DNA from: Flavobacterium stagni
GTDB taxonomy: Bacteria; Bacteroidota; Bacteroidia; Flavobacteriales; Flavobacteriaceae
Length of the DNA stretch: 64,000 nucleotides
Direction: 5' to 3'
Assembly: GCF_004122105.1 (NCBI RefSeq)
Contig: NZ_SBKN01000010.1
Span: forward strand, 1 to 64,000
The notes below the pieces were generated by a model. The model did no database searches. It was not told where the DNA came from and saw only the letters and a list, made by a program, of their open reading frames with translations. Below are positions 17,726 through 25,903 of this stretch, one piece after another; position 1 is the first letter of the stretch; each line of letters opens with the position of its first letter. The position numbers were made by a program, and so were the translations under genes.

Positions 17726-17744
17726 AATAGAATAACAAAATAAA

Positions 17745-18158
17745 ATGAATACGATTGTAGGACTCTATGAGTCAGGCAGTAAAGGTAAGACATCAACACT
17801 TAATATGCTGATATATCTTTTGGAAATTGCAACGAGTGGTACTACAAACAACCATTCTATTTTAACCGATAGAAGAGCAGTATTTGTCTTTAATAATTTA
17901 GTTATTGGTATAGGAACTGGTGGAGATACATGGAGTGTTGTGGATGATAATTGCAAGTTTTTTGATTTCCATAATTGTGATATTGTATTTACCGCTACTC
18001 GAAAAAAATCGGATTCAGGTTCAGTAAAAAGATTAGAGAATTATGCACAACAACATGGTTTAAATGTAACTTGGCAAAGAAAGAATTTAACTAATAATTC
18101 TCAAAATGAGAACAATGTCAATTTTTTACAAGCTTTGTCATTATTTAATTTAATTTAA
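17745..18158 (+). CDS. Small P-loop-like protein linked to Thoeris, 137 aa
   Basis: Function not established. The N-terminus reads T-I-V-G-L-Y-E-S-G-S-K-G-K15-T16-S-T-L-N, a Walker-A-like loop in which the first Gly of G-x-x-x-x-G-K-T is replaced by Glu. C-D-I-V-F-T-A-T-R (about residue 79) could be the Walker B strand, and G-I-G-T-G-G-D lies before it. The size fits a minimal nucleotide-binding domain. It starts 19 bases after thsB on the same strand with the same AT-rich composition, so it may travel with Thoeris. Its TAA is directly followed, in the same frame, by the hsdS remnant, which marks a recombination boundary. Confidence 0.7.
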   Translation: MNTIVGLYESGSKGKTSTLNMLIYLLEIATSGTTNNHSILTDRRAVFVFNNLVIGIGTGGDTWSVVDDNCKFFDFHNCDIVFTATRKKSDSGSVKRLENYAQQHGLNVTWQRKNLTNNSQNENNVNFLQALSLFNLI

Positions 18159-18362
18159 AGTATTAAAAAATCGCTAAAATCCTTTTCGAGTTTGACTTCA
18201 AAATACAGAATAAAATTCATAAATAATATTGAAGAAAACCAACACCTCACCTCTTTACGTGATTGGTTGTTACCGATGTTGATGAATGGTCAGGTTACGG
18301 TTGGTGAGGTTGAGCGAGAGTTGAGGATGGTTGCGGAGGAGAGAAGTGGATATAAAATGTAA
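18159..18362 (+). pseudogene. 3' remnant of type I specificity gene hsdS
   Basis: The frame after the P-loop gene's stop is open for 67 codons to TAA at 18360-18362 and lacks a usable start. Its translation contains N-I-E-E-N-Q-H-L-x-x-L-R-D-W-L-L-P-M-L-M-N-G-Q-V, the hallmark C-terminal end of HsdS (central/distal conserved region), then V-G-E-V-E-R-E-L-R. Both target-recognition domains and the start are missing. The codons from about 18240 are more GC-rich than the Thoeris genes. I read it as the tail of a type I R-M locus whose upstream part was replaced by the Thoeris module. Confidence 0.8.
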
Positions 18363-18365
18363 GAT

Positions 18366-20303
18366 ATGAGATTAGCTGCAATATATTTGCCAAGTAATGA
18401 AAACTTTAAAGAAGACACCATCAACTTTGGTGGTAGGTACAATTATTTTATAACTAAAAACAACTCTGAATATAAATTAAAAAGAATCTTAAATGAGAAT
18501 TTCATTGAAAATTTTTTTTCAAACGAAATAAGTAACATTTCAGTTATTGTTGGTAAAAATGGAGTAGGAAAAACTTATCTTTTAAAAAAAATACTGAAAA
18601 GTGATGATTTACTTCTCGTTTTTGAGAGTGATTATGAGTATTTAAAAAAACAATGGCTAATTAGTTCATCAAAAAATTATTTAAAACCCTCTCATGGAAT
18701 AAAATATATTGATAATAAAGAAAAAGATGAATTAGATATCGCGTTCCAAGAACTAAAAAAAGAGGAAAAAAATCATTACAACAATAATTATAGAATATAC
18801 GAAAAACCGACATATTATTTTTATTCACCATTGTCAAATTATAATCTTTCAACTAAATACATTGATGATTTTACGGTAAATGATGACTCAATCTTTACAA
18901 TTCAATCTGAAATATTACAAAGACAAGTTAGTTTTTTAATGCAAAAAAAATTAATTAATGGTCTTAAAGAAATTTATGAAGGTTTTCCTAGTTATGATAA
19001 AGTTAAAATTAAATTAATTGAATTTATTAATCCTGATTTAAGCTTAATTGATTTCAGACTTTATTCATTTTTTAAAAACAATTCATTTTTTAAAAACAAG
19101 GATTTAAACAAACTTAAGAACGACAACGAATTTCAAATTGCTTATAAGCAGGACTCTGATAATGGTAACTTTATAAATATTTTCACAATATTGTCTGAGA
19201 GATCAAAACAGTCATCAGGTAGAAAACGTATATATATAGAGATTTACATTAGAGCTATACTTTCATTAATTAGTCTTACAGGAACATCAAAGTTAAATTT
19301 AGTTTTTGCAGAAATTAACTCTTTAATTGTAGATGACGTTTTCGAAAACGATAGAAGATTCAATAAATTAATTCGAGTAACCTTTGACAAGGTAAAAAAA
19401 ATTAATGAAAAACTAAATGAACATGGCATTATAGATTCGCTAGAAGAATTAGAAGAATTGATCAAAGAGATTTTAACTAATTTGCCAGAAGATCAATATT
19501 TTTCATTATTGGAAGAAAAAATTAACAAATTAAACAAATCATACTTCAACTTTCTTCATAAAACCGAATCATTTATCAATGATTTTATTATTGATTATGA
19601 AATACCATTTTTAAAATTTGAAACAAACAAAAACCTATCTCAAGGAGAAGAATATTTATTAAATCTTTTTTCTGCAATTTACTCAAAAGTAGATTTGGGG
19701 AATAAAGAAAATATAATCCTACTATTAGATGAACCTGATTTAGGATTTCACCCAAAATGGAAGAAGAAATTAGTAGAGTCGTTTGTAACGGTACTCCCGG
19801 CATTAATAAAAGGTCTTAGTGCTAGAAAGTTTAATGATATTCAAGGATTTGAGAATGAAAATGTATTAAACCGATTACAAATAATATTTACCACACATGA
19901 CCCATTAACTTTGTCTGATATTCCGAATAAAAATATTGTGTATTTGGATAAAAATGATAATTCGTTTTTTGTAAAAAAAACAAATAAGCCTGAAAAATCT
20001 TTTGGTGCAAACTTGACCGATCTGTTAGCTGATTCTTTTTACATAAATGATGGTTTAATTGGGGATTTTGCAAAAAGAAAAATTAATGAAACTATTGAAT
20101 GGTTAAATCAGTCTAATGATAATATTGTGGAATTTGAAGATAAAAATCAAAATGAAATACATAGAAAAGTTATAAATACCATTGACGAACCTATTCTAAA
20201 AATAAAACTACTTGAAATGTATTCAGAAAAAATTGGAATTTCACTCAGAAATCAGATTTTAGACGAACAAATTAAATATTTAGAAAGTTTGAAAAATGAT
20301 TAA
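18366..20303 (+). CDS. Septu-like AAA/ABC-type ATPase (PtuA-like), 645 aa
   Basis: An ABC/SMC-type ATPase of the AAA_21/OLD-related group. Seen: Walker A G-K-N-G-V-G-K-T (63-70), ABC signature L-S-Q-G-E-E (~423), Walker B L-L-L-D-E-P-D (~451) and H-loop T-T-H-D-P (~508), separated by a long helical insert (about 90-400). No TOPRIM nuclease is visible at the C-terminus, which argues against classic OLD. The next gene, overlapping by 8 bases, is an HNH nuclease, the layout of Septu (PtuA ATPase, PtuB HNH), where the ATPase forms the scaffold regulating the nuclease. It is longer than the founding PtuA as I recall, so Septu-like is safer than Septu. It starts 3 bases after the hsdS remnant. Confidence 0.78.
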   Translation: MRLAAIYLPSNENFKEDTINFGGRYNYFITKNNSEYKLKRILNENFIENFFSNEISNISVIVGKNGVGKTYLLKKILKSDDLLLVFESDYEYLKKQWLISSSKNYLKPSHGIKYIDNKEKDELDIAFQELKKEEKNHYNNNYRIYEKPTYYFYSPLSNYNLSTKYIDDFTVNDDSIFTIQSEILQRQVSFLMQKKLINGLKEIYEGFPSYDKVKIKLIEFINPDLSLIDFRLYSFFKNNSFFKNKDLNKLKNDNEFQIAYKQDSDNGNFINIFTILSERSKQSSGRKRIYIEIYIRAILSLISLTGTSKLNLVFAEINSLIVDDVFENDRRFNKLIRVTFDKVKKINEKLNEHGIIDSLEELEELIKEILTNLPEDQYFSLLEEKINKLNKSYFNFLHKTESFINDFIIDYEIPFLKFETNKNLSQGEEYLLNLFSAIYSKVDLGNKENIILLLDEPDLGFHPKWKKKLVESFVTVLPALIKGLSARKFNDIQGFENENVLNRLQIIFTTHDPLTLSDIPNKNIVYLDKNDNSFFVKKTNKPEKSFGANLTDLLADSFYINDGLIGDFAKRKINETIEWLNQSNDNIVEFEDKNQNEIHRKVINTIDEPILKIKLLEMYSEKIGISLRNQILDEQIKYLESLKND

Positions 20304-21195
20304 TATATACAATAAAGCATCTTTTAGGGCATCTAAAATTCATTTAAAAGAACTAAGAAATAAAATTCTTAATTCACCACACTTAAATGATTTACCAAAT
20401 TATCTAAAAAATTTTATCATATCTAAAATCGATGATATACTAATTGGTGATCCAAAAAAATTATCTAGATTAAATACTCATTATTACAAACTTCAAAGAT
20501 CAAGACACGTTAGGAAATATGATTCAGTTCTAAAAAAAATTTTTTCATTTTCAAACTTTAATACTAACAAAAAAGAATATAACTTAAATAATTTATCTGA
20601 AAACATATCAATTAAATACTGTCCATATTGTAATAGACAATCTACAATCAATGTTACTTCTAATTCAATAAAGCCTGATTTTGATCATTATTTTCCACAA
20701 GCTAAATTTCCTTTGTTAGGTTTATCTTTTTATAATTTAATCCCATGCTGCACAATTTGTAATAGCAGATTTAAAATTGGAAAAGTTTTAAGATTAAACC
20801 AATATTTACATCCCTATGTAGATGATTGTATGAATGATTTTAATTTTACATATAAATATGACATTTCATCAAAAAATTTGATTAAAATTGATATCAAGAG
20901 AGATATATTAAACCCTTTACCAACTAAAATAGAAAAGTCATTATCATTATTCAAAATTATTGAAACTTATAATGCACACACAGATGAAATCTTAGATCTT
21001 TTAAAAATTAAACAAATTTATAATGATCGATATCTAAAAATATTGTCAACGCAAACATTTTCTGATTTAAAAATTTCACAAGAAGAACTATACAGATTAG
21101 CTTTTGGTGTATACTATGAAAAAACTGACTTCTCTAAACGCCCATTCAGTAAATTAAAGAAGGATATTTTAACTGAATTAAATTTAATCAGATGA
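20296..21195 (+). CDS. HNH endonuclease (PtuB-like), 299 aa
   Basis: Residues 105-160 form a zinc-stabilised HNH module: C109-P-Y-C112, then F-D130-H131-Y-F-P-Q, then C152-x-x-C155-N156. The D-H pair supplies the metal-activating histidine and the C-x-x-C-N the closing asparagine. Around it are basic helices (K-L-Q-R-S-R-H-V-R-K) suited to nucleic-acid contact. It overlaps the ATPase gene by 8 bases and the following small gene by 4, so translation is coupled. Known parallel: PtuB of Septu degrades DNA when PtuA releases its inhibition. HNH plus SMC-like ATPase pairs also occur as retron effectors; no reverse transcriptase is present here. Confidence 0.8.
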   Translation: MINIYNKASFRASKIHLKELRNKILNSPHLNDLPNYLKNFIISKIDDILIGDPKKLSRLNTHYYKLQRSRHVRKYDSVLKKIFSFSNFNTNKKEYNLNNLSENISIKYCPYCNRQSTINVTSNSIKPDFDHYFPQAKFPLLGLSFYNLIPCCTICNSRFKIGKVLRLNQYLHPYVDDCMNDFNFTYKYDISSKNLIKIDIKRDILNPLPTKIEKSLSLFKIIETYNAHTDEILDLLKIKQIYNDRYLKILSTQTFSDLKISQEELYRLAFGVYYEKTDFSKRPFSKLKKDILTELNLIR

Positions 21196-21455
21196 AAACC
21201 GCAGAAATCATAAAAATGGGCTACGTCATTCAAGCCTTTCTAGAAAAAGAAAAACGTATCGATGCCAAACCCAAAGACCTTATGCCTATTCTTATTGAAA
21301 AAGGCTTTTTCAAAAAAGACCACCGTGAAGGGTTGCCTTTGCGAGCTTTATTAAGAGACTTGGATCGTAAAAATAAATTGTACTTGTTGCCACAGGTACG
21401 AGCCGATCGAAAGGCCAAAAATGTGAGTTGGTTTTTTAATGCTATAAAAAGTTAA
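21192..21455 (+). CDS. Small basic protein, 87 aa, possible winged helix
   Basis: Not recognised by name. The sequence K-D-L-M-P-I-L-I-E-K-G-F-F, then L-P-L-R-A-L-L-R-D-L-D-R-K-N-K-L-Y-L-L-P-Q-V and W-F-F looks like helix-helix-wing, a winged-helix-sized DNA-binding domain. It overlaps the HNH gene stop (ATGA) and is followed 5 bases later by mcrB. Its base composition is closer to mcrB than to the HNH gene, so it more likely belongs to the McrBC unit as an accessory or regulator. Confidence 0.7.
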   Translation: MKTAEIIKMGYVIQAFLEKEKRIDAKPKDLMPILIEKGFFKKDHREGLPLRALLRDLDRKNKLYLLPQVRADRKAKNVSWFFNAIKS

Positions 21456-21460
21456 AAATT

Positions 21461-24031
21461 ATGTTTGAAAATATTTTAGAATTTTACGCCACAAATGCGC
21501 GTTTACAATCCATTATTAATAATCCTGTTTTTCAATTTCAAAAAGGACAAGAAGCTTTACTAAAGTGGCAAGCCTATGAATTGACGGCTACTCAGATTGA
21601 AAAAATCAAATTATGGGTTAATAATTATTCATCGTTTCAATCGGTACAAAGTGATCAAATTGAACTTTATGACATCAAATTATTATTCCTAGAAATTGTA
21701 TCCTATTGTGATGTCAATGCTAATGGTAAAAGGCTTTATAATCAATATGAAGATAAACGAACAATTGCCAAAGCAGGGGTTCGCATGGGAAGTTGGATTA
21801 ATGGATTAATTGACTTCAAACTAAATCCAGACGGCTTATTTGGTTCAACAAAAAATGCCTTTAATTATTTATTGTATCCTCGCGAGCACTCAACCATTCT
21901 CAGTGAAAATCACAGAGTCCAAATTATCGAACATTATTTGCAACTGCCTTACCGTGCTGAAACTTTTAATCAAAATTTGCTCGCCCTATTTGGTCAATAC
22001 AATTTACAAGTAGTAAATCCCGATAATTATACCTATCTCCTCTCTGAATTGATTTATCATTATGAGTTGGAATGGAAAAAAAGCAAAGGAATGACCTTTC
22101 GAAATTTAGTCGAACAACTTAACGCTGTTATTCGTGAAGAAAATTTAGATTTTGAACCCGTTGGATGGTCAAAAAATAGAAAATACGTTTGGTTAAAGGA
22201 TCGAGAAAATATTATTGGTGATGATATTGCTCATTACGAAATTAGCTCTAGAACGCTTCACAACAATAAAATATTTGTTGATATCCATTTTGAAGGTAAG
22301 AAAAAAGAGCGTGAATATTTTTACAATAACATCCAAGAGTTACCAGAAAATTTAGAATGGTTTGATTGGTGGAAATCCAAAAGTATTGGCTATAAAGAAG
22401 AATTCTCTCTACTTGATAAAGATATCGTTACAAAAGTACTTTCTGCCTTAGAATACTTTGAATCAACCATTGGCAACCAAATCCGTCAACTTAAAATAGA
22501 AAAATTTCCTTCTAGTCAGAACACATTACCCTCATCAAAAAATTTAGCTATGCCATTAAATCAAATACTTTACGGGCCTCCAGGAACGGGGAAAACACAT
22601 AATTCTATCAATACTGCCTTGCAACTCATTGATGATGAAGAAGTCAATGCTATAGAACTAACTGTTCGTGAAGACGTTAAAGTACTCTATGATAAAAAAG
22701 TGGAAGAAGGCCAAATCGCTTTTACCACTTTTCACCAAAGTATGAGTTATGAGGATTTCATTGAAGGGATTAAACCGTTAAAACCTAATGGGCAAGATAA
22801 ACAAGTATTGTATGATGTGGTTCCGGGGCTATTTAAGACCTTAGCAGCTAAAGCATTGCATAATTTTATTTTGCATGCTCGTGAGGGGAAAAAAGAAAAG
22901 AGTTATTCATTTGATGAATTTCACAACAATTATCTCAACCATATTAATCAACCCGCAAATCTAAATACTGTACTGTTTACAACTATAAATGACAAAGAGT
23001 TAAAGTTATTATCGGTCAATGGCACTTCCATTATTGTAAAATTTGTTTGGTACAACAAAGCACAAGGTATTGAAGCTACACAACCTTTTAGTGTTACCAA
23101 AGATAAAATTCGACAATTGTTTGAAGCGGGTATTAATCCACATGAAATTACAAACATGAAAGAGACCTTTGCTCCTTTCTTCAAACATAATTTATCGGTG
23201 TATTATGCGGTTTATAAATCGTTTTATGACTATGTAAATACCCAAGGATTTGACTTATCTGAAAATGAGGAAACATCCATTACTTTGACAGAAGATTTTG
23301 AATTATTATTGGATGCTTATTCCTTACTTACCCCTGTTGAAATAGAGCGCGGTCTAGCAGAATCGCAAAACTATGTACTAATTATTGACGAAATCAACCG
23401 TGGTAATGTATCGCAAATCTTTGGGGAGTTGATTACCCTTATTGAAGATGATAAACGTTTGGGCAAACCAGAAGCAATTCAAGTTACCCTCCCCTATAGC
23501 AAAGAGAAATTTGGCGTCCCTCCTAACCTTTATATTCTAGGAACCATGAACACCGCTGACCGAAGTGTAGAAGCATTAGATACCGCTTTACGCAGACGTT
23601 TTAGTTTTACAGAGATGCCGCCGCAATATGACTTGAAAGAATTACAGGGTGAGGTTTATGGTTATCCCTTGCACGCTATACTTAAAAAACTCAACCAACA
23701 TATTGAAATCTTATTGAATCGCGATCATTTGATTGGGCATTCCTATTTTCTCAACAAAACTGAAGCCACGCTACAAGAATCGTTTTATAAAAATATCATT
23801 CCGTTGTTGCAAGAGTATTTTTATGGCGATTACCAAAAAATAGGTATGGTGCTCGGTAAAGGGTTTGTGCGTAATCTACATGAACACCAAAACAGTACTG
23901 TTTTTGCTTCGTTTGAAACGGATTATGATTATACCGACAAAGTAGTGTATTCGATTGTGAACTATGCTGATCAAACCAATGTTCCGGCTGATTGGAATTT
24001 TGAAAAGGCACTTACTGCATTAATGTCGTAA
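21461..24031 (+). CDS. mcrB: McrB-type GTPase subunit of methyl-directed restriction, 856 aa
   Basis: An AAA+ protein with the McrB-specific signature. Seen: Walker A L-Y-G-P-P-G-T-G-K-T (~370), Walker B I-I-D-E-I-N-R-G (~640), and M-N-T-A-D-R-S (~695) followed by L-R-R-R-F, the McrB consensus that binds GTP. The ~365-residue N-terminal part would hold the modified-DNA-binding domain; it does not match a family I can name, although residues 205-340 include a stretch (W-S-K-N-R-K-Y-V-W-L-K) that may belong to it. Known role: McrB hexamers bind methylated DNA, hydrolyse GTP and drive McrC cleavage. It precedes mcrC by 5 bases. Confidence 0.9.
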   Translation: MFENILEFYATNARLQSIINNPVFQFQKGQEALLKWQAYELTATQIEKIKLWVNNYSSFQSVQSDQIELYDIKLLFLEIVSYCDVNANGKRLYNQYEDKRTIAKAGVRMGSWINGLIDFKLNPDGLFGSTKNAFNYLLYPREHSTILSENHRVQIIEHYLQLPYRAETFNQNLLALFGQYNLQVVNPDNYTYLLSELIYHYELEWKKSKGMTFRNLVEQLNAVIREENLDFEPVGWSKNRKYVWLKDRENIIGDDIAHYEISSRTLHNNKIFVDIHFEGKKKEREYFYNNIQELPENLEWFDWWKSKSIGYKEEFSLLDKDIVTKVLSALEYFESTIGNQIRQLKIEKFPSSQNTLPSSKNLAMPLNQILYGPPGTGKTHNSINTALQLIDDEEVNAIELTVREDVKVLYDKKVEEGQIAFTTFHQSMSYEDFIEGIKPLKPNGQDKQVLYDVVPGLFKTLAAKALHNFILHAREGKKEKSYSFDEFHNNYLNHINQPANLNTVLFTTINDKELKLLSVNGTSIIVKFVWYNKAQGIEATQPFSVTKDKIRQLFEAGINPHEITNMKETFAPFFKHNLSVYYAVYKSFYDYVNTQGFDLSENEETSITLTEDFELLLDAYSLLTPVEIERGLAESQNYVLIIDEINRGNVSQIFGELITLIEDDKRLGKPEAIQVTLPYSKEKFGVPPNLYILGTMNTADRSVEALDTALRRRFSFTEMPPQYDLKELQGEVYGYPLHAILKKLNQHIEILLNRDHLIGHSYFLNKTEATLQESFYKNIIPLLQEYFYGDYQKIGMVLGKGFVRNLHEHQNSTVFASFETDYDYTDKVVYSIVNYADQTNVPADWNFEKALTALMS

Positions 24032-24036
24032 AGCCT

Positions 24037-25296
24037 ATGCCAGCAGCAACTATCACCGTCTTTGAACACCAAAAACTAAAGCTAAATCAAACCTACAAAG
24101 GAATTTGTTTTTCTGATTCCTACCTCAAGGCGTTGCAGAAGTACCATGGGGAAAAGGGTACGCCGTTCTTTAGTTTGATTCACAATGGTGTTCAGTTTAA
24201 CGAACATGTGGGCGTATTGCAAGTGGGTACTCTTCGCATTGAAGTCTTACCCAAGGTTGAGCATACCCAAATGGATGCACAGGGTTCTTCAGAGGGATCA
24301 TGGCGTGATTTGCTTATTGACATGTTTAAAGTCGTACAAGGCGTGGAGGCTAAATCGAATACCAATAGTTTTTCACGGGTAAAATCCAATTCTATTTTGG
24401 ACTTGTATTTTATGCTATTTCTTCAGGAAGTAGAGGAATTGTTACATCGGGGATTAATCAAGCGGTATCGCACCACAGAAGGCAATCAAAAAGCGTTGAA
24501 AGGTTCGTTACGTTTTGCACCACACCTTCGTGAAAATTTGGTGCATAAAGAACGCTTTTTTGTTCGTTACACTACTTATGACCACCAGCACTTGCTGCAT
24601 CAAATTCTTTATAAAACCTTAGCGTTGATTCAGACCTTGAGTTCGAATGCACAATTGAGTACTTCTGTGGGCGCTGTATTACTTCGCTTTCCTGAGATGG
24701 AAACGATAACAGTCACTGAGGCTACTTTTGAACGCATTCCTTTTGATCGAAAAAACAATGCGTATCAAAAAGCAATACAGATTGCGCGATTATTGCTTTT
24801 GAATTATCATCCGGATGTCCAACAAGGGCGGCATGATGTTTTGGCTTTGATGTTTGACATGAACGCGCTGTGGGAGGAATTCATTTTTATGACGTTGAAA
24901 AAGGCACCACAGACGTATTCTAATCTTCGTGCCCAGCATCCAAAACCCTTCTGGAAACCCTTGCAAGGAGGTCGTAGCGTGGGTATGAAACCCGATATCA
25001 CGTATTCGTATAACGGCCAAACGATTGTACTTGACACGAAGTGGAAAAACATCCAATCGGCCAATCCTTCGGTGGATGATTTACGGCAATTGTATGTTTA
25101 CCATGAGTACTTTGATGCCCAACGGGTAGCTTTGGTTTATCCAGGAAAGCAGGATTTCCGTAACGGTCGTTATTTTAATTTTGATCAGTCGGCTTCCGAA
25201 AAAGAATGTGCTGTGATTTGTTTGGATGTCCATCCGAGAATACGGGTTTGGCAGGAGGAGATACGAGAGAAAATTAGAACTTATTTACACAATTAA
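24037..25296 (+). CDS. mcrC: McrC-type endonuclease subunit, 419 aa
   Basis: The partner nuclease of McrB. The C-terminal PD-(D/E)xK core is visible: G-M-K-P-D-I-T-Y (D near residue 319) and I-V-L-D-T-K-W-K (D-T-K near 333-335), followed by a helix D-D-L-R-Q-L-Y-V-Y. The N-terminal ~130 residues form the McrB-stimulating domain, including V-G-V-L-Q-V-G-T-L-R-I-E-V-L-P-K. The length is within the usual McrC range. Start ATG follows mcrB by 5 bases; the next gene begins 4 bases after its stop. Confidence 0.9.
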   Translation: MPAATITVFEHQKLKLNQTYKGICFSDSYLKALQKYHGEKGTPFFSLIHNGVQFNEHVGVLQVGTLRIEVLPKVEHTQMDAQGSSEGSWRDLLIDMFKVVQGVEAKSNTNSFSRVKSNSILDLYFMLFLQEVEELLHRGLIKRYRTTEGNQKALKGSLRFAPHLRENLVHKERFFVRYTTYDHQHLLHQILYKTLALIQTLSSNAQLSTSVGAVLLRFPEMETITVTEATFERIPFDRKNNAYQKAIQIARLLLLNYHPDVQQGRHDVLALMFDMNALWEEFIFMTLKKAPQTYSNLRAQHPKPFWKPLQGGRSVGMKPDITYSYNGQTIVLDTKWKNIQSANPSVDDLRQLYVYHEYFDAQRVALVYPGKQDFRNGRYFNFDQSASEKECAVICLDVHPRIRVWQEEIREKIRTYLHN

Positions 25297-25300
25297 AATT

Positions 25301-25870
25301 ATGCTTACTACCCTACTAACCGCCTTAAGTGTTTGCGCTTTAACCTTTTTATTTTGCCAAGCCCTTTTTAAGAAAAAAATAGATGAACAAGCTGTACTAG
25401 TTAAAGAAACTACTGAAAAGCTTCGTGAATTAGAACAAAACAAAACATATATTATTGAAAAAGAAGTTCATGACCGAACGAATGCTTACAGGGAAACCAT
25501 CAAACAATTGGAGATGGACAAGATTACTATCAAACATGAAAGTTACCAACTGGGTGTTAAGGATACAGAGGAACAATTTAAAAATGAATATGTAGTTCAA
25601 GTTCTTCCCTACATCAATAAAGTCAATGAAAAGCGCGATGGATTTTTCAGTTTTGGTACAGAAGAAATCATTGAGATTGGCTATCAGTATCAGTTATTTA
25701 TCAAAGGGTTTCCTGCTTTAGAAAAAGCACAAATTATCATAGATCGACATCGTTCGAAAGACTATAAAGTCAATCATGAAAACATCAATCAATTGATCGC
25801 AACAACCATTGGAGCAACATTGGAAAACTCAGGAGGTATTATTCGGTTTGTGACGAAAAAGAGTAGTTAA
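25301..25870 (+). CDS. Membrane-anchored coiled-coil protein, 189 aa
   Basis: A start at 25301 is chosen because earlier in-frame starts overlap mcrC, while this ATG lies 4 bases after the mcrC stop. One N-terminal membrane helix (M-L-T-T-L-L-T-A-L-S-V-C-A-L-T-F-L-F) is followed by a long charged coiled coil (residues ~22-100) and a folded C-terminal part (G-F-F-S-F-G-T-E-E-I-I-E-I-G-Y). The function is unknown. Being in line with mcrBC, it may be an accessory that tethers or senses, or simply a neighbour. No terminator is seen between mcrC and it. Confidence 0.7.
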   Translation: MLTTLLTALSVCALTFLFCQALFKKKIDEQAVLVKETTEKLRELEQNKTYIIEKEVHDRTNAYRETIKQLEMDKITIKHESYQLGVKDTEEQFKNEYVVQVLPYINKVNEKRDGFFSFGTEEIIEIGYQYQLFIKGFPALEKAQIIIDRHRSKDYKVNHENINQLIATTIGATLENSGGIIRFVTKKSS

Positions 25871-25903
25871 TTAACGTCGCTCTCTACTGAAGTTTTATTT
25901 TTT

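Noticed and set aside
17745..18362. Single gene spanning the P-loop protein and HsdS tail with a readthrough stop
   Set aside because: The two parts share the frame, but the HsdS tail belongs to an unrelated family and the composition changes; a chance in-frame junction is simpler.
18366..20303. OLD-family nuclease (Gabija GajA-like)
   Set aside because: No C-terminal TOPRIM motif is visible, and the partner gene is HNH rather than a UvrD-like helicase.
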